Origin: Bacteroidota bacterium
GTDB lineage: Bacteria; Bacteroidota; Bacteroidia; Bacteroidales; Lentimicrobiaceae
NCBI GenBank assembly: GCA_023434665.1
Contig: JAEYSM010000058.1
Location: 62,001-126,000, forward strand
Direction: 5' to 3'
DNA length: 64,000 nt
In this document: positions 17,569 through 27,012 of the stretch, one piece after another
Position numbering within the stretch: position 1 is the stretch's first letter
How the letters are laid out: the number at the start of each line of letters is the position of its first letter
The notes under the pieces: generated by a model
What the model was told of the DNA's origin: nothing
Database searches by the model: none
What the model saw: the letters and a program-made list of their open reading frames with translations, nothing else
Made by a program: the position numbers and the translations under genes

Positions 17569-18369
17569 TTAACCTCCGATATTGTAAAATTTTCCTGAAT
17601 AATTATAACTGCCACACGCCGGTTTATCCTCTATAGCTTGCATAATTGCTTTCTCCGTGCCAAGTTCCCTGACATTATAACTTAACTCATTAAAAAGGCA
17701 TGGTTTGATCATACCATCAGCAGTTAAACGTAATCTGCTGCAATTTGCACAATCGCCTCCAGACCCGCCTTCAACAACTGAAAAATGTCCAGCAGCCAGA
17801 TCCATCTGATGAATAAAACGGACCTCTATTCCTCTGCTTATTGCAAAATCCTTAACTGACTTAGCGTCGGGTGAATTACTTGAATCAGTAATTACACAAT
17901 TCAACTTCACCGGGGTAAGGCCAACTGAAATAGCTGTTTCAATGCCTTCAACAACATCATTCAGTTCACCGTTTCGGGTTATATAGCGGAATCTGAGAGG
18001 ATCCATTGTATCCAGGCTTACATTTACTCTCATTAATCCTGCATTCTTAAGTTCCTGAGCAAAACGGCCTAAAAGAATACCGTTTGTGGTCATAGATAAA
18101 TCTTTAATGCCATCTATATTTCCTAAGAGTCTTATCAGCTCAACCACACCTTTTCTCACCAATGGTTCACCCCCGGTTATCCTAACTTTAGTTATTCCTA
18201 ATTCAACAGCCTTTCTGGTTACTCTCTCAATCTCCTCAAAAGATAGAATCTGATCATGAGATAGCATAGCGATTCCCTCCTCGGGCATGCAATATCTACA
18301 ACGGAGATTACAGCGATCAGTGATTGAAATTCTTAAGTAATTAATACGACGATTAAAGTTGTCTAACAT
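17569..18369 (-). CDS. moaA: GTP 3',8-cyclase MoaA, short form
   Basis: Radical SAM enzyme that starts molybdenum cofactor synthesis from GTP. The N-terminal cluster motif CNLRCRYC, the GGEP SAM motif (RITGGEPLVRKG), and the C-terminal cluster C-x2-C-x13-C (CANCSRLRLTADGMIKPC) are all present, as is the functionally important GG C terminus (YNIGG). At 266 residues it is about 60 shorter than the usual 325-330. Comparison with the E. coli sequence from memory places most of the loss between VRFIHQM and the second cluster (about 45 residues). All catalytic parts are kept, so it is probably active. It overlaps moeA by 17 bp. Confidence 0.9.
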   Translation of the reverse strand: MLDNFNRRINYLRISITDRCNLRCRYCMPEEGIAMLSHDQILSFEEIERVTRKAVELGITKVRITGGEPLVRKGVVELIRLLGNIDGIKDLSMTTNGILLGRFAQELKNAGLMRVNVSLDTMDPLRFRYITRNGELNDVVEGIETAISVGLTPVKLNCVITDSSNSPDAKSVKDFAISRGIEVRFIHQMDLAAGHFSVVEGGSGGDCANCSRLRLTADGMIKPCLFNELSYNVRELGTEKAIMQAIEDKPACGSYNYSGKFYNIGG

Positions 18370-19525
18370 CTCTTAGTTCTCCTGGTTTAACATTGTCTTC
18401 TCCAATTTCAAGTGCCATAATTCCCCAGGCTTTTTCGAAAGCATTTATATGTGCAGAGCCATGATATTCTATTGGTTCGATCTTTCCCATCGAATAACTA
18501 ACGGGTATAAACGATTTCCTGTCATTTCGTTTTCGGTTATAACCAATTCCCATAGGCAATTTTACAATCCTTGATCTATAGCAGGAGCCCATGATCTTAT
18601 ATAGTAAAGGTTTAACCATTAGTTCAAACTGAAGGAATGATGAAACCGGATTACCCGGTAAACCGAAAACAAATTTTCCATTCTTTTCAGCGAATAGAGT
18701 AGGTTTTCCGGGTTGTACAGCAACACTTCTGAATCTGATGTTCATTTCCAATTCATTAAGTACAAATGGTACATAATCAAAATCGCCCAATGACACACCA
18801 CCGGTAATAAGTAAAACATCACAACATGAAATAGCACTGACTATTAATTCCTTTGTATCTTCAGCATTATCAGGAGCTATTCCCATGTAATTAACCGGCA
18901 CCCCAATCTGCCTTGCTTGTGCAATTAACTGGTAAGCGTTGCTGTTTCTTATTTGTCCAAAGTCAGGTTTTTCTGATGGCTCAACTAATTCATCACCGGT
19001 TGTTAAAATGCCAACCACAGGTAATTTATATACTTCAGGATTTACACATCCAATGGCAGCCATGACTGCAATATGCTGTGGTTTTATAATAATTCCTCTA
19101 TTCAGAACTTTCTGGCCTTTTCTTACATCTTCTGCCTTATAGGCGATATTGTTAGCGGTAGTTGACTTTTCAAAGTGAATAAATCCTTCTGAATCAGTCC
19201 TTGTATGTTCAACCATGAGTACACAATCTGCGCCATCAGGAACTATTGCTCCGGTCATTATCTTGGCACATTGATGTTCCCTGATCTTTATATTTGAATC
19301 AGTCCCTGCAGGTATAACACCAAGAACTTTCAATGGACCAGGCAAATTAGATCTACGACAAGCATAGCCATCAACCGCTGACTTATCAAAGGGCGGCATA
19401 TCCACATCTGAGAATAAATCATCCGCAAGGACTCTTCCCAAACTATTAATGAGTGGTACTTTTTCAATTGAAGGACTAACTACCGCTGATTCAATTGCAG
19501 CTATGGCTTCTTCGAAGGTAATCAT
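18353..19525 (-). CDS. moeA: Molybdopterin molybdenumtransferase MoeA
   Basis: Inserts molybdate into adenylated molybdopterin. It has 390 residues with the four-domain MoeA pattern: DMPPFDKSAVDGYA near the N terminus, IMTGAIVPDGADCVLMVEHT, TTGDELVEPSEKPDFGQIRNSN, TGGVSLGDFDYV and GLPGNPVSSFLQFEL. It is the first gene of the minus-strand operon moeA-moaA-moaC-membrane protein-MOSC/MogA and has a promoter box just upstream. No moaE, moaD, moeB, mobA or modABC genes are in the window. Confidence 0.95.
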   Translation of the reverse strand: MITFEEAIAAIESAVVSPSIEKVPLINSLGRVLADDLFSDVDMPPFDKSAVDGYACRRSNLPGPLKVLGVIPAGTDSNIKIREHQCAKIMTGAIVPDGADCVLMVEHTRTDSEGFIHFEKSTTANNIAYKAEDVRKGQKVLNRGIIIKPQHIAVMAAIGCVNPEVYKLPVVGILTTGDELVEPSEKPDFGQIRNSNAYQLIAQARQIGVPVNYMGIAPDNAEDTKELIVSAISCCDVLLITGGVSLGDFDYVPFVLNELEMNIRFRSVAVQPGKPTLFAEKNGKFVFGLPGNPVSSFLQFELMVKPLLYKIMGSCYRSRIVKLPMGIGYNRKRNDRKSFIPVSYSMGKIEPIEYHGSAHINAFEKAWGIMALEIGEDNVKPGELRDVRQL

Positions 19526-19545
19526 TATACTTTATTATTTCTGTG

Positions 19546-19553
19546 CAAAGATA
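19546..19553 (-). promoter_or_regulatory. -7 box of the molybdenum cofactor operon promoter
   Basis: TATCTTTG on the minus strand, 20 bp before the moeA start. A TTTTACCC stretch lies at about the right distance upstream for a degenerate -33 element. Confidence 0.5.
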
Positions 19554-19645
19554 ACGATACCCTTTGAATTGGGTAAAATTTCACAATCTAATTTGATAAT
19601 CAGATGGTTAATTTGCTTAAAGAAGTTGATGAAAAAACTGTTGGG

Positions 19646-20635
19646 CTACTTAAAGACTGAATTGGTCTTTGCTTCAACCATTTTATTATACTGTGTTAAT
19701 ACCAACCCATCAGCCAACCCAATTTTTGGAGCTGTAACAATTTTAAGATCAGTCCATTTGAGAATTTTAATAAAAATTTTAGCTGCTGGTACAATTACGT
19801 CGGCTCTGTCAGGCCTTAATCCCATTTTCTCAATTCTTTCCTTCACTGTCATACTATTCAGTTGTTTGAAAGCAAAACTGAGCTGATCAAGACTAAGGGT
19901 GTTATTGTATGCATGTCCATACAACTTGGTTATCTTATTAATGTTGCCGCCAGATCCGATAACATTCATCTGACCAAAATCCTTTTTAAACTGGCTTAAC
20001 CACTTGTGTAGTACATCCCATTCATGATCTTCAACAGCTTCAGCTAATAATCTGAGTGTGCCAATTTTAAAGGAGTTGGAAGTTACAAAATCTTTACCGT
20101 CAAGAAGTGATATTTCAGTCGAGCCACCTCCTACGTCAACGTATAGAGTTTTTGTGAAGTTCTTATTTATCATATGGTTGCTGAAGCTGCTGATAATATT
20201 GGCTTCTTTTATACCATCAATCAATTCTATGTTCAATCCTGATTCATTCCTGACGAAATCCAGAACTTCGCTACTGTTTGAAGCTTCACGCATAGCTGAA
20301 GTAGCAGCTGCCAGATAACTTATAGGCTGGTAAACATCTATCAGCATTTTAAAAGCCTTTAATGTTTTAGCCAGATCCTCTACTTTCTGCTGAGATATCC
20401 TGCCGTTTGTGAAAACATCAATACCAAGTCTTATTGGAATTCTCAAAAGCGAAGCTTTTTCAGCAATCGGGCCTCCTTTTGTTTCAAAGACATTAGAAAA
20501 CAATAGCCTGACGGCGTTTGATCCAATATCGATTCCTGAAAAGAGCATACCGGTTTTATTTAATGATTTTAGACTAATGGAATCTATATTCAGTTCAGGG
20601 ATTAGCATTGTTGGAGTCTCTACATTTTTATTCAA
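19646..20635 (-). CDS. Ppx/GppA family phosphatase
   Basis: Exopolyphosphatase or (p)ppGpp phosphatase of the ASKHA fold, 329 residues; it lacks the extra C-terminal HD-like domain of E. coli Ppx. Motifs are GIDIGSNAVRLLF near the N terminus, ATSAMREASN, VDVGGGSTEISL (second phosphate loop) and VIGSGGNINKI. The substrate (polyphosphate or pppGpp) cannot be told from sequence. Its start overlaps the end of the LpxH gene by 4 bp. Confidence 0.9.
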   Translation of the reverse strand: MNKNVETPTMLIPELNIDSISLKSLNKTGMLFSGIDIGSNAVRLLFSNVFETKGGPIAEKASLLRIPIRLGIDVFTNGRISQQKVEDLAKTLKAFKMLIDVYQPISYLAAATSAMREASNSSEVLDFVRNESGLNIELIDGIKEANIISSFSNHMINKNFTKTLYVDVGGGSTEISLLDGKDFVTSNSFKIGTLRLLAEAVEDHEWDVLHKWLSQFKKDFGQMNVIGSGGNINKITKLYGHAYNNTLSLDQLSFAFKQLNSMTVKERIEKMGLRPDRADVIVPAAKIFIKILKWTDLKIVTAPKIGLADGLVLTQYNKMVEAKTNSVFK

Positions 20636-21423
20636 TATGGTCCTTCAAGTAATGCCGGATTCCCATTTTTGTATGTATAAAGCGATAATCCTGAATCATC
20701 AACAACCGCATAAGAGAAATTACTTATCCAATCACCGAGATTTATATAGTGTTTACCTCCATCTATACTAACATGTCCGGGATAATGGCGATGTCCAAAA
20801 ATATAAAAATCAATATCAGGGTTTGATTTTGAATGCTCTTTTGCAAATGAATAAAGACGTTCGCGAGACAAATCAAAATTGCCTTTTTCATCAAACATAT
20901 GTTTGTCTTTAAATTCATTAGCATACCGACTTCTGCGTGAAAAGAACAGTGCCATTCTTGTGCCAATGTCGGGATGAAGCCATTTAAAAAGCCACTGATT
21001 AGGTTTAAATTCAAATACTTTTTTAAGAAATTTATACCCATGGTCACCTGGTCCGAGTCCGTCCCCATGCGATAAAAAATACTTTCTGCTATTCCATTCT
21101 CTTACTACATGCTCACGTTTCAAAATAACACCAAGCTCCTCGTTCAGATAGTCAAATGCCCAAATGTCATGATTGCCCTTAAAAAGATAAACCGGGATTC
21201 CTTTATCTGTTATTTCACCCAGTTTACCAAATAGTCGTGTAAATCCTTTAGGAATAACTGTCTTATATTCAAACCAAAAATCGAATATATCTCCCATCAA
21301 ATAAAGCTCATCACCGCTATTCTTAACCATTTCAAGCCAATCAACGAGAAGTTTCTCTCTCTGCAGGCTATTTGCATGATCAGGAATACCTAGGTGAAAA
21401 TCAGAAGCCAAATAAATTTTCAA
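20632..21423 (-). CDS. lpxH: UDP-2,3-diacylglucosamine diphosphatase (LpxH-type)
   Basis: Calcineurin-like metallophosphoesterase that hydrolyses UDP-2,3-diacylglucosamine to lipid X in lipid A synthesis. It has 263 residues. Metal-binding motifs in order are ASDFHLG, LMGDIFDFWFEY, KGNHDIWAF, LSHGDGLGPGDHG and FGHRHYPG. The nearby lpxK, two genes upstream on the same strand, supports a lipid A role. The purine nucleoside phosphorylase gene lies between them. Confidence 0.9.
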   Translation of the reverse strand: MKIYLASDFHLGIPDHANSLQREKLLVDWLEMVKNSGDELYLMGDIFDFWFEYKTVIPKGFTRLFGKLGEITDKGIPVYLFKGNHDIWAFDYLNEELGVILKREHVVREWNSRKYFLSHGDGLGPGDHGYKFLKKVFEFKPNQWLFKWLHPDIGTRMALFFSRRSRYANEFKDKHMFDEKGNFDLSRERLYSFAKEHSKSNPDIDFYIFGHRHYPGHVSIDGGKHYINLGDWISNFSYAVVDDSGLSLYTYKNGNPALLEGPY

Positions 21424-21436
21424 TGATCTGAATCTT

Positions 21437-22258
21437 TTAATGAAAATTAATTTCTTTCAAAAGCTCTTTTATAATCCTGGTCATCTTAGGTTCAGCATTT
21501 CCGGCTGCTTCAAGTACCATCTTGTGAGTAATCTCGGCTATTTTTCCTGGTACCCCCAAATCAGTTATAATTGATACAGCAAAAACCGGTAATCCCATAT
21601 GCCTTGCTGTAATAACTTCAGGAACCGTTGACATTCCAACAGCATCAGCACCCAGAATATGGAACATCCTGTATTCGGCAGGCGTTTCAAAGGTTGGACC
21701 AGTTACACCGGCATAAACTCCAGATTTGAGTTCAATATTCTCACGGGTAGCAATAGTTCTGACTTTATCAATTAATTTATGATCATAAGGTTCTTTCATA
21801 TCAGGGAACCTTGGCCCAAACTCCGGATAATTCTTTCCCAGTAGTGGATTATCGCCCATTAAGTTAAGATGATCGGTAATTATCATTATATCACCCACAT
21901 TAAAGTCGGGATTAAGACCACCACTTGCATTTGATACAATGAGAAGTTCAATACCCAGCTTTTTGAATACCCTGATAGGGAAAGCAATATCCTGCATTGA
22001 CCATCCTTCATAATAATGGAATCTTCCTTGCATAGCAACCACTTGCTGGTCACCTAGCCTTCCAAATATTAATTGACCAGCATGTCCTTCGACGGTTGAT
22101 ACGGGGAAATTGGGAATATCTGAATAGTTTATTTCTCTTTCTATTTCTATTTCGCGAGTTAAGCCACCTAATCCTGAACCAAGAATAATACCTACTTTAG
22201 GTCTGACTTTGACTAAAGAACTAATGTAATCAACGCTTTCTTTTATTTTCTCTAACAT
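21437..22258 (-). CDS. Purine nucleoside phosphorylase (PNP type I)
   Basis: Splits purine nucleosides with phosphate to base and ribose-1-phosphate for salvage. It has 273 residues and is of the trimeric PunA/human PNP type, judged by GSGLGGL (phosphate), VEGHAGQLIFGR, MQGRFHYYEGW, VSNASGGLNP and AGVTGPTFETPAEYRM, followed by GADAVGMSTVPE. Its 5' end overlaps the 3' end of lpxK by 29 bp. The C-terminal part has the base-specific TDLGVPGK segment. Confidence 0.93.
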   Translation of the reverse strand: MLEKIKESVDYISSLVKVRPKVGIILGSGLGGLTREIEIEREINYSDIPNFPVSTVEGHAGQLIFGRLGDQQVVAMQGRFHYYEGWSMQDIAFPIRVFKKLGIELLIVSNASGGLNPDFNVGDIMIITDHLNLMGDNPLLGKNYPEFGPRFPDMKEPYDHKLIDKVRTIATRENIELKSGVYAGVTGPTFETPAEYRMFHILGADAVGMSTVPEVITARHMGLPVFAVSIITDLGVPGKIAEITHKMVLEAAGNAEPKMTRIIKELLKEINFH

Positions 22259-23297
22259 AGTTTAATATAGTTTCATCAAATAATTGTTTGTCCTTCTCAT
22301 GGAATTCAATTTCCATGGGCACATAATAAAAAGGCAATTCAGCTGCGAGACTTCTTATCTCAGGATTCAACAGCCGCATTGCATCTTTTTCTGTCGTAAT
22401 AAGCAGTTTTTTACGGGTGTAAATATCGGAATAATTACTCTTAATTCGATCAATATCATCCTTTGTGTATGTATGATGATCTTTGTATCGCATAACAATT
22501 AAATCGTTGCATTTATTTCTGAGTTCATACTCCAGAGGGTATGGGTTAGCTATACCCGCGACCAATAATATTACACTCCAGTGTTCATTTATATCTAATA
22601 CTTCATCCTGATTCCATAATGACTTAATTGTTCCGTATTTAACAAACGAAAAAAGCACTTTTTGTTCAGGGGTTGGTGAAATGTCGGATATAATTTGTTG
22701 CCTTTCAATAGGTGAAAGAACTGAAGGTGTTTTAGTTACTACAATTATATCTGCTCTTTTAGCTCCATTGATGGGTTCTCTTAAAGTTCCATATGGAAGC
22801 AGATAGTCATTCGAGAAGATTTTATGATAGTCAGTGAGCAAAATTGACAAACCCGGTTTTACATACCTATGTTGAAAAGCATCATCCAAAATCAACAAAT
22901 CAATATCGGGATGATACTTAAGTATGTTACTAATCCCTCTTCTTCTTACCTCATCTGTAAAAACTGAAATTTCTCTGAATTTATGATGGAACTGTGCCGG
23001 TTCATCACCAATTGTTGCTGAATTATCATTTTCACCGGCAAATCTGAAACCTCTGGTTTTACGTCCATATCCCCTGCTTAGAGTAGCTAACTGATACTCC
23101 GGAGCAAGCAATCGAATGAGATATTCAACATGAGGTGTTTTACCAGTTCCACCAACTGAAAGATTTCCAACTGATATTATTGGAATTTTATAGGATTCCG
23201 ATGGTAGGATTCGTGCATCAAACAATGCATTCCTCAACCGGACAGCCAATCCATATAACAGAGTAAAAGGCAATAATAAAAGCCTTAACAATTCCAT
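22230..23297 (-). CDS. lpxK: Tetraacyldisaccharide 4'-kinase LpxK
   Basis: Inner-membrane kinase that adds the 4'-phosphate to the lipid A precursor. It has 355 residues. A hydrophobic N terminus (LLRLLLLPFTLLYGLAVRLRN) docks to the membrane. The Walker A loop is VGNLSVGGTGKTP at about 42-54, and LLILDDAFQHR carries the Walker B/catalytic region. It is the first gene of a minus-strand operon lpxK-PNP-lpxH-ppx. Confidence 0.94.
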   Translation of the reverse strand: MELLRLLLLPFTLLYGLAVRLRNALFDARILPSESYKIPIISVGNLSVGGTGKTPHVEYLIRLLAPEYQLATLSRGYGRKTRGFRFAGENDNSATIGDEPAQFHHKFREISVFTDEVRRRGISNILKYHPDIDLLILDDAFQHRYVKPGLSILLTDYHKIFSNDYLLPYGTLREPINGAKRADIIVVTKTPSVLSPIERQQIISDISPTPEQKVLFSFVKYGTIKSLWNQDEVLDINEHWSVILLVAGIANPYPLEYELRNKCNDLIVMRYKDHHTYTKDDIDRIKSNYSDIYTRKKLLITTEKDAMRLLNPEIRSLAAELPFYYVPMEIEFHEKDKQLFDETILNYVRENKRKR

Positions 23298-23446
23298 GAT
23301 GGTCCTAAAAATAACACAAATTTCGACAATTTTAATGAAAAATCCTTAAATTTCATGCTGAATACTTTCATATATCTTATATTTTGTGCAAATTTGTCTG
23401 AACTTATACATGTCAAAAGAGTTCTTTAAAGGAAGCTGATTGCAAA

Positions 23447-24547
23447 ATGCAAATAAAACTAAAAGAGATAATTGAAGTTATTGAGAAAATTGCCCCCGTT
23501 CCGATGCAGGAATCTTATGATAATTCGGGATTACTTGTGGGCAACAGAGAAGATGCAATTAAGGGAGCACTTATCTCACTCGATTTGACAGAAGAAGTAA
23601 TTGATGAAGCAATCTCTCTGAACTATAATCTGATAATAACGCACCACCCACCTATCTTTAAGGCATTAAAAAAACTTACAGGGACGGATTTAACTGAAAA
23701 GTGTATTATTAAAGCAATCAGGAATGATATCGCATTATATGCTTCGCATACTAATCTCGATAATTCAATTCAGGGAGTAAATGCCATACTCGCGGAAAAG
23801 ATTGGAATTAAGCCGTTGGGGGTTTTGCAGCCTTTAAAAGGAATGCTTCGGAAGCTGGTAGTCTTTGTTCCCGAAAGCCATCATGACATTGTAAGAGAAG
23901 CCATGTTTAAAGCAGGTGCGGGAGTTATTGGGAATTACGACAGCTGCAGTTTCAATTCTTCGGGTAAAGGAACTTTCAGGGCTGGTGAAGGAACAAATCC
24001 CTATACCGGAGAAATAGGTGAATTGCATACAGAACCTGAAATAAAAATTGAAACCATATTACCATACTGGTTGGAACGTAAAGTTCTGGAAGCTGTAAGC
24101 GAAACTCACCCATATGAAGAAATAGCATGGGATTCATACTCCCTTACTAATGATTTTCCTGGTGCAGGATCGGGTTTGATCGGAAAATTAGAGAACCCAA
24201 TAAGTGAAGTTGAACTACTCAACAGGTTGAAAAAAGTACTTAACGTTCCTTTTCTTAAACATTCCACATTCACAAATAAATTAGTCGAGACGATTGGTAT
24301 ATGTGGAGGTTCAGGAAATTTTCTGATTAAGGATGCAATTTCAAAGAAATGTGATGTCTTTTTAACCGGCGAACTCAAATATCATGATTACTTTTCTGCT
24401 GACGGCAGGATACTTTTGATTGAGGCGGGGCATTATGAAACTGAACAGTTTACAAAAGAATTATTATATAAAATACTTAAAGAAAATTTTACTACCTTTG
24501 CACTCCAAATTTCCGGGATAAATTCCAATCCTGTAAACTATTTCTAA
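23447..24547 (+). CDS. Nif3-like dinuclear metal centre protein
   Basis: Nif3/YbgI/YqfO family protein of 366 residues. The metal-binding ends are clear: ITHHPPIF (two His) and ASHTNLDNS near residues 60-105, and LIEAGHYETEQF near 327. The middle (about 130-240) contains the CutA-like insert of the long YqfO form (RKLVVFVPESHHDIVREAMF, SETHPYEEIAWD). Proposed roles include GTP cyclohydrolase I type 2, but the function is not settled. It heads a three-gene + strand run with the zinc ribbon and TPR genes. Confidence 0.92.
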   Translation: MQIKLKEIIEVIEKIAPVPMQESYDNSGLLVGNREDAIKGALISLDLTEEVIDEAISLNYNLIITHHPPIFKALKKLTGTDLTEKCIIKAIRNDIALYASHTNLDNSIQGVNAILAEKIGIKPLGVLQPLKGMLRKLVVFVPESHHDIVREAMFKAGAGVIGNYDSCSFNSSGKGTFRAGEGTNPYTGEIGELHTEPEIKIETILPYWLERKVLEAVSETHPYEEIAWDSYSLTNDFPGAGSGLIGKLENPISEVELLNRLKKVLNVPFLKHSTFTNKLVETIGICGGSGNFLIKDAISKKCDVFLTGELKYHDYFSADGRILLIEAGHYETEQFTKELLYKILKENFTTFALQISGINSNPVNYF

Positions 24548-24571
24548 TAATCCTAAACACAAGGGGATAAT

Positions 24572-25432
24572 ATGGCAAAATCGTCGAAAGAAAACAGCAA
24601 TACATCGAATCCATCCGTTGAAAATCAAGAACAACAAGATAAAAGTTACATTTCGGCACACGTTTCTTTAACACCCTCTGAAAGTGATGACACTGAAATC
24701 TCAATCGAGAAAAAGCTAATTGCTTTGTATAGCCTTCAGCAGATTGATTCGCAGATTGATAAGATTAGAATAATCAGGGGTGAGCTTCCGCTCGAGGTTG
24801 AAGATCTTGAAGATGAGATTATCGGACTCCAAACCCGTATAGATAATTATATTCAGGATATTGAAAACCTTAAGACACAAGTTAAAGAAAAAGAAAATCA
24901 GATTAAAGAAAGCCAACTGCAGATTAAACACTACGACGAACAACAGATGAATGTTCGAAATAACAGGGAGTTTGAATCAATTTCTAAAGAGATTGAATAT
25001 CAAAATCTGGAGATTGCACTTGCTGAGAAAAGGATTAAAGAGTACAGTCACAATTTAAATCTGAAAAATGAAGAAATTGCTGCTTCTCAAAAAGTACTTG
25101 ATGAGCGCCGCAATGATCTTGAAATCAAGAAAAGTGAACTTTCTGACATAGTAAATGAAACAGAAAAGGAAGAACAAGTATTATTAAGCAAATCAGAAGA
25201 GTTTCAACGTTATATTGAAGATCGCCTTTTAGTAGCATATAAGCGTATCAGGAAAAATGCTCGTAATGGGCTTGCCGTTGTTAGTGTTGAGCGTGATGCT
25301 TGTGGTGGTTGCTTTAGTGCTATTCCTCCTCAACGCCAGCTTGACATAAGAATGCACAAAAAGATTATCGTTTGTGAATATTGCGGCCGTATCCTGGTTG
25401 ATCATGGTCTTGCCTCAAGCGTCAATCAATAA
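24572..25432 (+). CDS. Coiled-coil protein with C-terminal C4 zinc ribbon
   Basis: A 286-residue protein with a Ser/Asn/Glu-rich N-terminal extension of about 45 residues. A long coiled coil follows (about 50-215), then a zinc ribbon with CGGCFSAIPP and CEYCGRIL (two CxxC knuckles) near 245-277. This is the zf-RING_7 type linked with Nif3 genes across many bacteria; the stable pairing suggests a shared process, but the molecular role is unknown. It starts 24 bp after the Nif3-like stop. Confidence 0.9.
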   Translation: MAKSSKENSNTSNPSVENQEQQDKSYISAHVSLTPSESDDTEISIEKKLIALYSLQQIDSQIDKIRIIRGELPLEVEDLEDEIIGLQTRIDNYIQDIENLKTQVKEKENQIKESQLQIKHYDEQQMNVRNNREFESISKEIEYQNLEIALAEKRIKEYSHNLNLKNEEIAASQKVLDERRNDLEIKKSELSDIVNETEKEEQVLLSKSEEFQRYIEDRLLVAYKRIRKNARNGLAVVSVERDACGGCFSAIPPQRQLDIRMHKKIIVCEYCGRILVDHGLASSVNQ

Positions 25433-26942
25433 ACATTTACCGACACTACTGGGGTGTATCTTTTTTCTTTTGTTAAACACCCCCGCCCAGTCGAAATCTT
25501 TTAACCTTACTCCCGGTTACAGGGAAGCATATCTTGAATTATTAAGATTGCGGTTTGATAATGCAAACCAATTGATCAAAGCTGAAGAAATTGCTGATCC
25601 CTCAAATGTAACATATGCTTTTCTCTATGGGTATATTGACTTTCTCAAATACTCAATAAACGAAGAAACTGTCGATTATGACCGATTGGTAACATCATTG
25701 CAAGACCGGATTGATCAACTTAACCAGGTATCTGAGAGTTCTCCCTGGCGACTAAATTGTCAAGCTCAGTTGTATTTACAATCAGGACTGGCGTCAATGA
25801 AAAATGGCAATTACTTTCGGGCCGCTAATGATATAAGCAAATCATATTCGCTTTTTAAAAGAAATGAAAAACTATTCCCCGATTTCTTACCGGGAAAAGC
25901 AGGGCTCGGTCTTATGAATGTACTGTTCGGTTCAGTACCCGATTCTTTTAAATGGGTAACCACGACACTAGGATTTGAAGGAGATGTTTCCAGAGGCAGC
26001 CAATTACTTCGCTCTGTGATAGATGCCTCTCTTAAAGAATACCCGTTTTTATATAATGAGAGCCTGTTTCTTTATACTTTTATAACATTCAACTTCAGCA
26101 GTAGTACTCAATCCGATGTTCAGGAAATGGAGGTTCTTTATGGCCAAAAGCACGTCAGGAAAGAACTTGCTGTTAATCCTCTGCTAATCTATTCTGCTGC
26201 GTCGCTTTATCTGAAAAATGGCAATAATGACGAAGCTCTTAAGTTACTGGTCAACAGACCTCTTCATCATTCATACTATCCTTTTCATTACTTAGATTAC
26301 CTTACAGGTATTGCTTACTTGAACAAGATTGATCCTCGCTGCAGACTATATTTTCTTAAATATATCAATAACTACAAGGGAGATTATTTCATAAAATCTG
26401 CTTATCAAAAATTGGCTTGGTCTTATCTGGCGCTTGATGATGAGGATAACTATAAGAAGTACATTTCAAGGGTTAAACTATTTGGCGAACAGGCAACAGA
26501 AAATGATAAGGAAGCACAATTCGAAACCTCAAATGGAAAAGTTCCACAAAAGGAACTATTAAAAGCCAGACTCCTTTGTGATGGAGGATATTATGATAAA
26601 GCAGAGAATGTTCTTATACAGTTAAATCAAAATTTGCTTCAGGAAATCTGGAGAAATGAATATTATTACCGGCTTGCACGAATTAAACACCAGACGGGTC
26701 ATTTGACGAAAGCTAAGGAATTGTACATTAAAACTTTTCAAACAGGTAAGAATTTAGATTCATGGTATCCGGCTAATTCACTTCTGATGCTAGGAACTAT
26801 TCATGAGGAAGAAGGAGATATTAAAAAGGCTCATTACTATTATTCAGAGTGTTTGAAGCAAGATTTCACTTTGTATAAGAGCGGAATACATCAGAAAGCA
26901 ATGGCAGGAATGAGCAGAACGAAAAGAGGCCGCCCCGGTTGA
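25404..26942 (+). CDS. Secreted or periplasmic TPR protein of unknown function
   Basis: I choose ATG 25404 (MVLPQASINKHL), which overlaps the zinc ribbon gene by 29 bp. An earlier in-frame ATG at 25374 would add ten residues. A hydrophobic signal segment at about 9-26 (LPTLLGCIFFLLLNTPAQS) suggests export. The rest, about 480 residues, is helical. Tetratricopeptide-like repeats are clearest in the C-terminal third (AENVLIQLNQN, YRLARIKHQTGHLTKAKELY, LGTIHEEEGDIKKAHYYY). No enzyme motif is seen; such proteins usually scaffold protein complexes. Confidence 0.82.
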   Translation: MVLPQASINKHLPTLLGCIFFLLLNTPAQSKSFNLTPGYREAYLELLRLRFDNANQLIKAEEIADPSNVTYAFLYGYIDFLKYSINEETVDYDRLVTSLQDRIDQLNQVSESSPWRLNCQAQLYLQSGLASMKNGNYFRAANDISKSYSLFKRNEKLFPDFLPGKAGLGLMNVLFGSVPDSFKWVTTTLGFEGDVSRGSQLLRSVIDASLKEYPFLYNESLFLYTFITFNFSSSTQSDVQEMEVLYGQKHVRKELAVNPLLIYSAASLYLKNGNNDEALKLLVNRPLHHSYYPFHYLDYLTGIAYLNKIDPRCRLYFLKYINNYKGDYFIKSAYQKLAWSYLALDDEDNYKKYISRVKLFGEQATENDKEAQFETSNGKVPQKELLKARLLCDGGYYDKAENVLIQLNQNLLQEIWRNEYYYRLARIKHQTGHLTKAKELYIKTFQTGKNLDSWYPANSLLMLGTIHEEEGDIKKAHYYYSECLKQDFTLYKSGIHQKAMAGMSRTKRGRPG

Positions 26943-26957
26943 GACAGCCTCTGTTTT
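26922..26957 (+). terminator. Putative terminator overlapping the TPR gene stop
   Basis: AGAGGC at 26925-26930 pairs with GCCTCT at 26947-26952, followed by GTTTT; upstream A residues can extend the stem. The stop codon of the TPR gene lies in the loop. The stem is only 6 bp, so strength is uncertain. Confidence 0.4.
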
Positions 26958-27012
26958 GAAAAACTCAGGTAGAAATAAATAGGTTTTGAGTTTGTTAAGC
27001 TGAACAAGTATT

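Noticed and set aside
17562..17615. Longer N terminus of MoaC starting at 17615
   Set aside because: Overlaps moaA by 47 bp and adds residues unlike the family; ATG 17561 fits the normal length and lies 7 bp after moaA.
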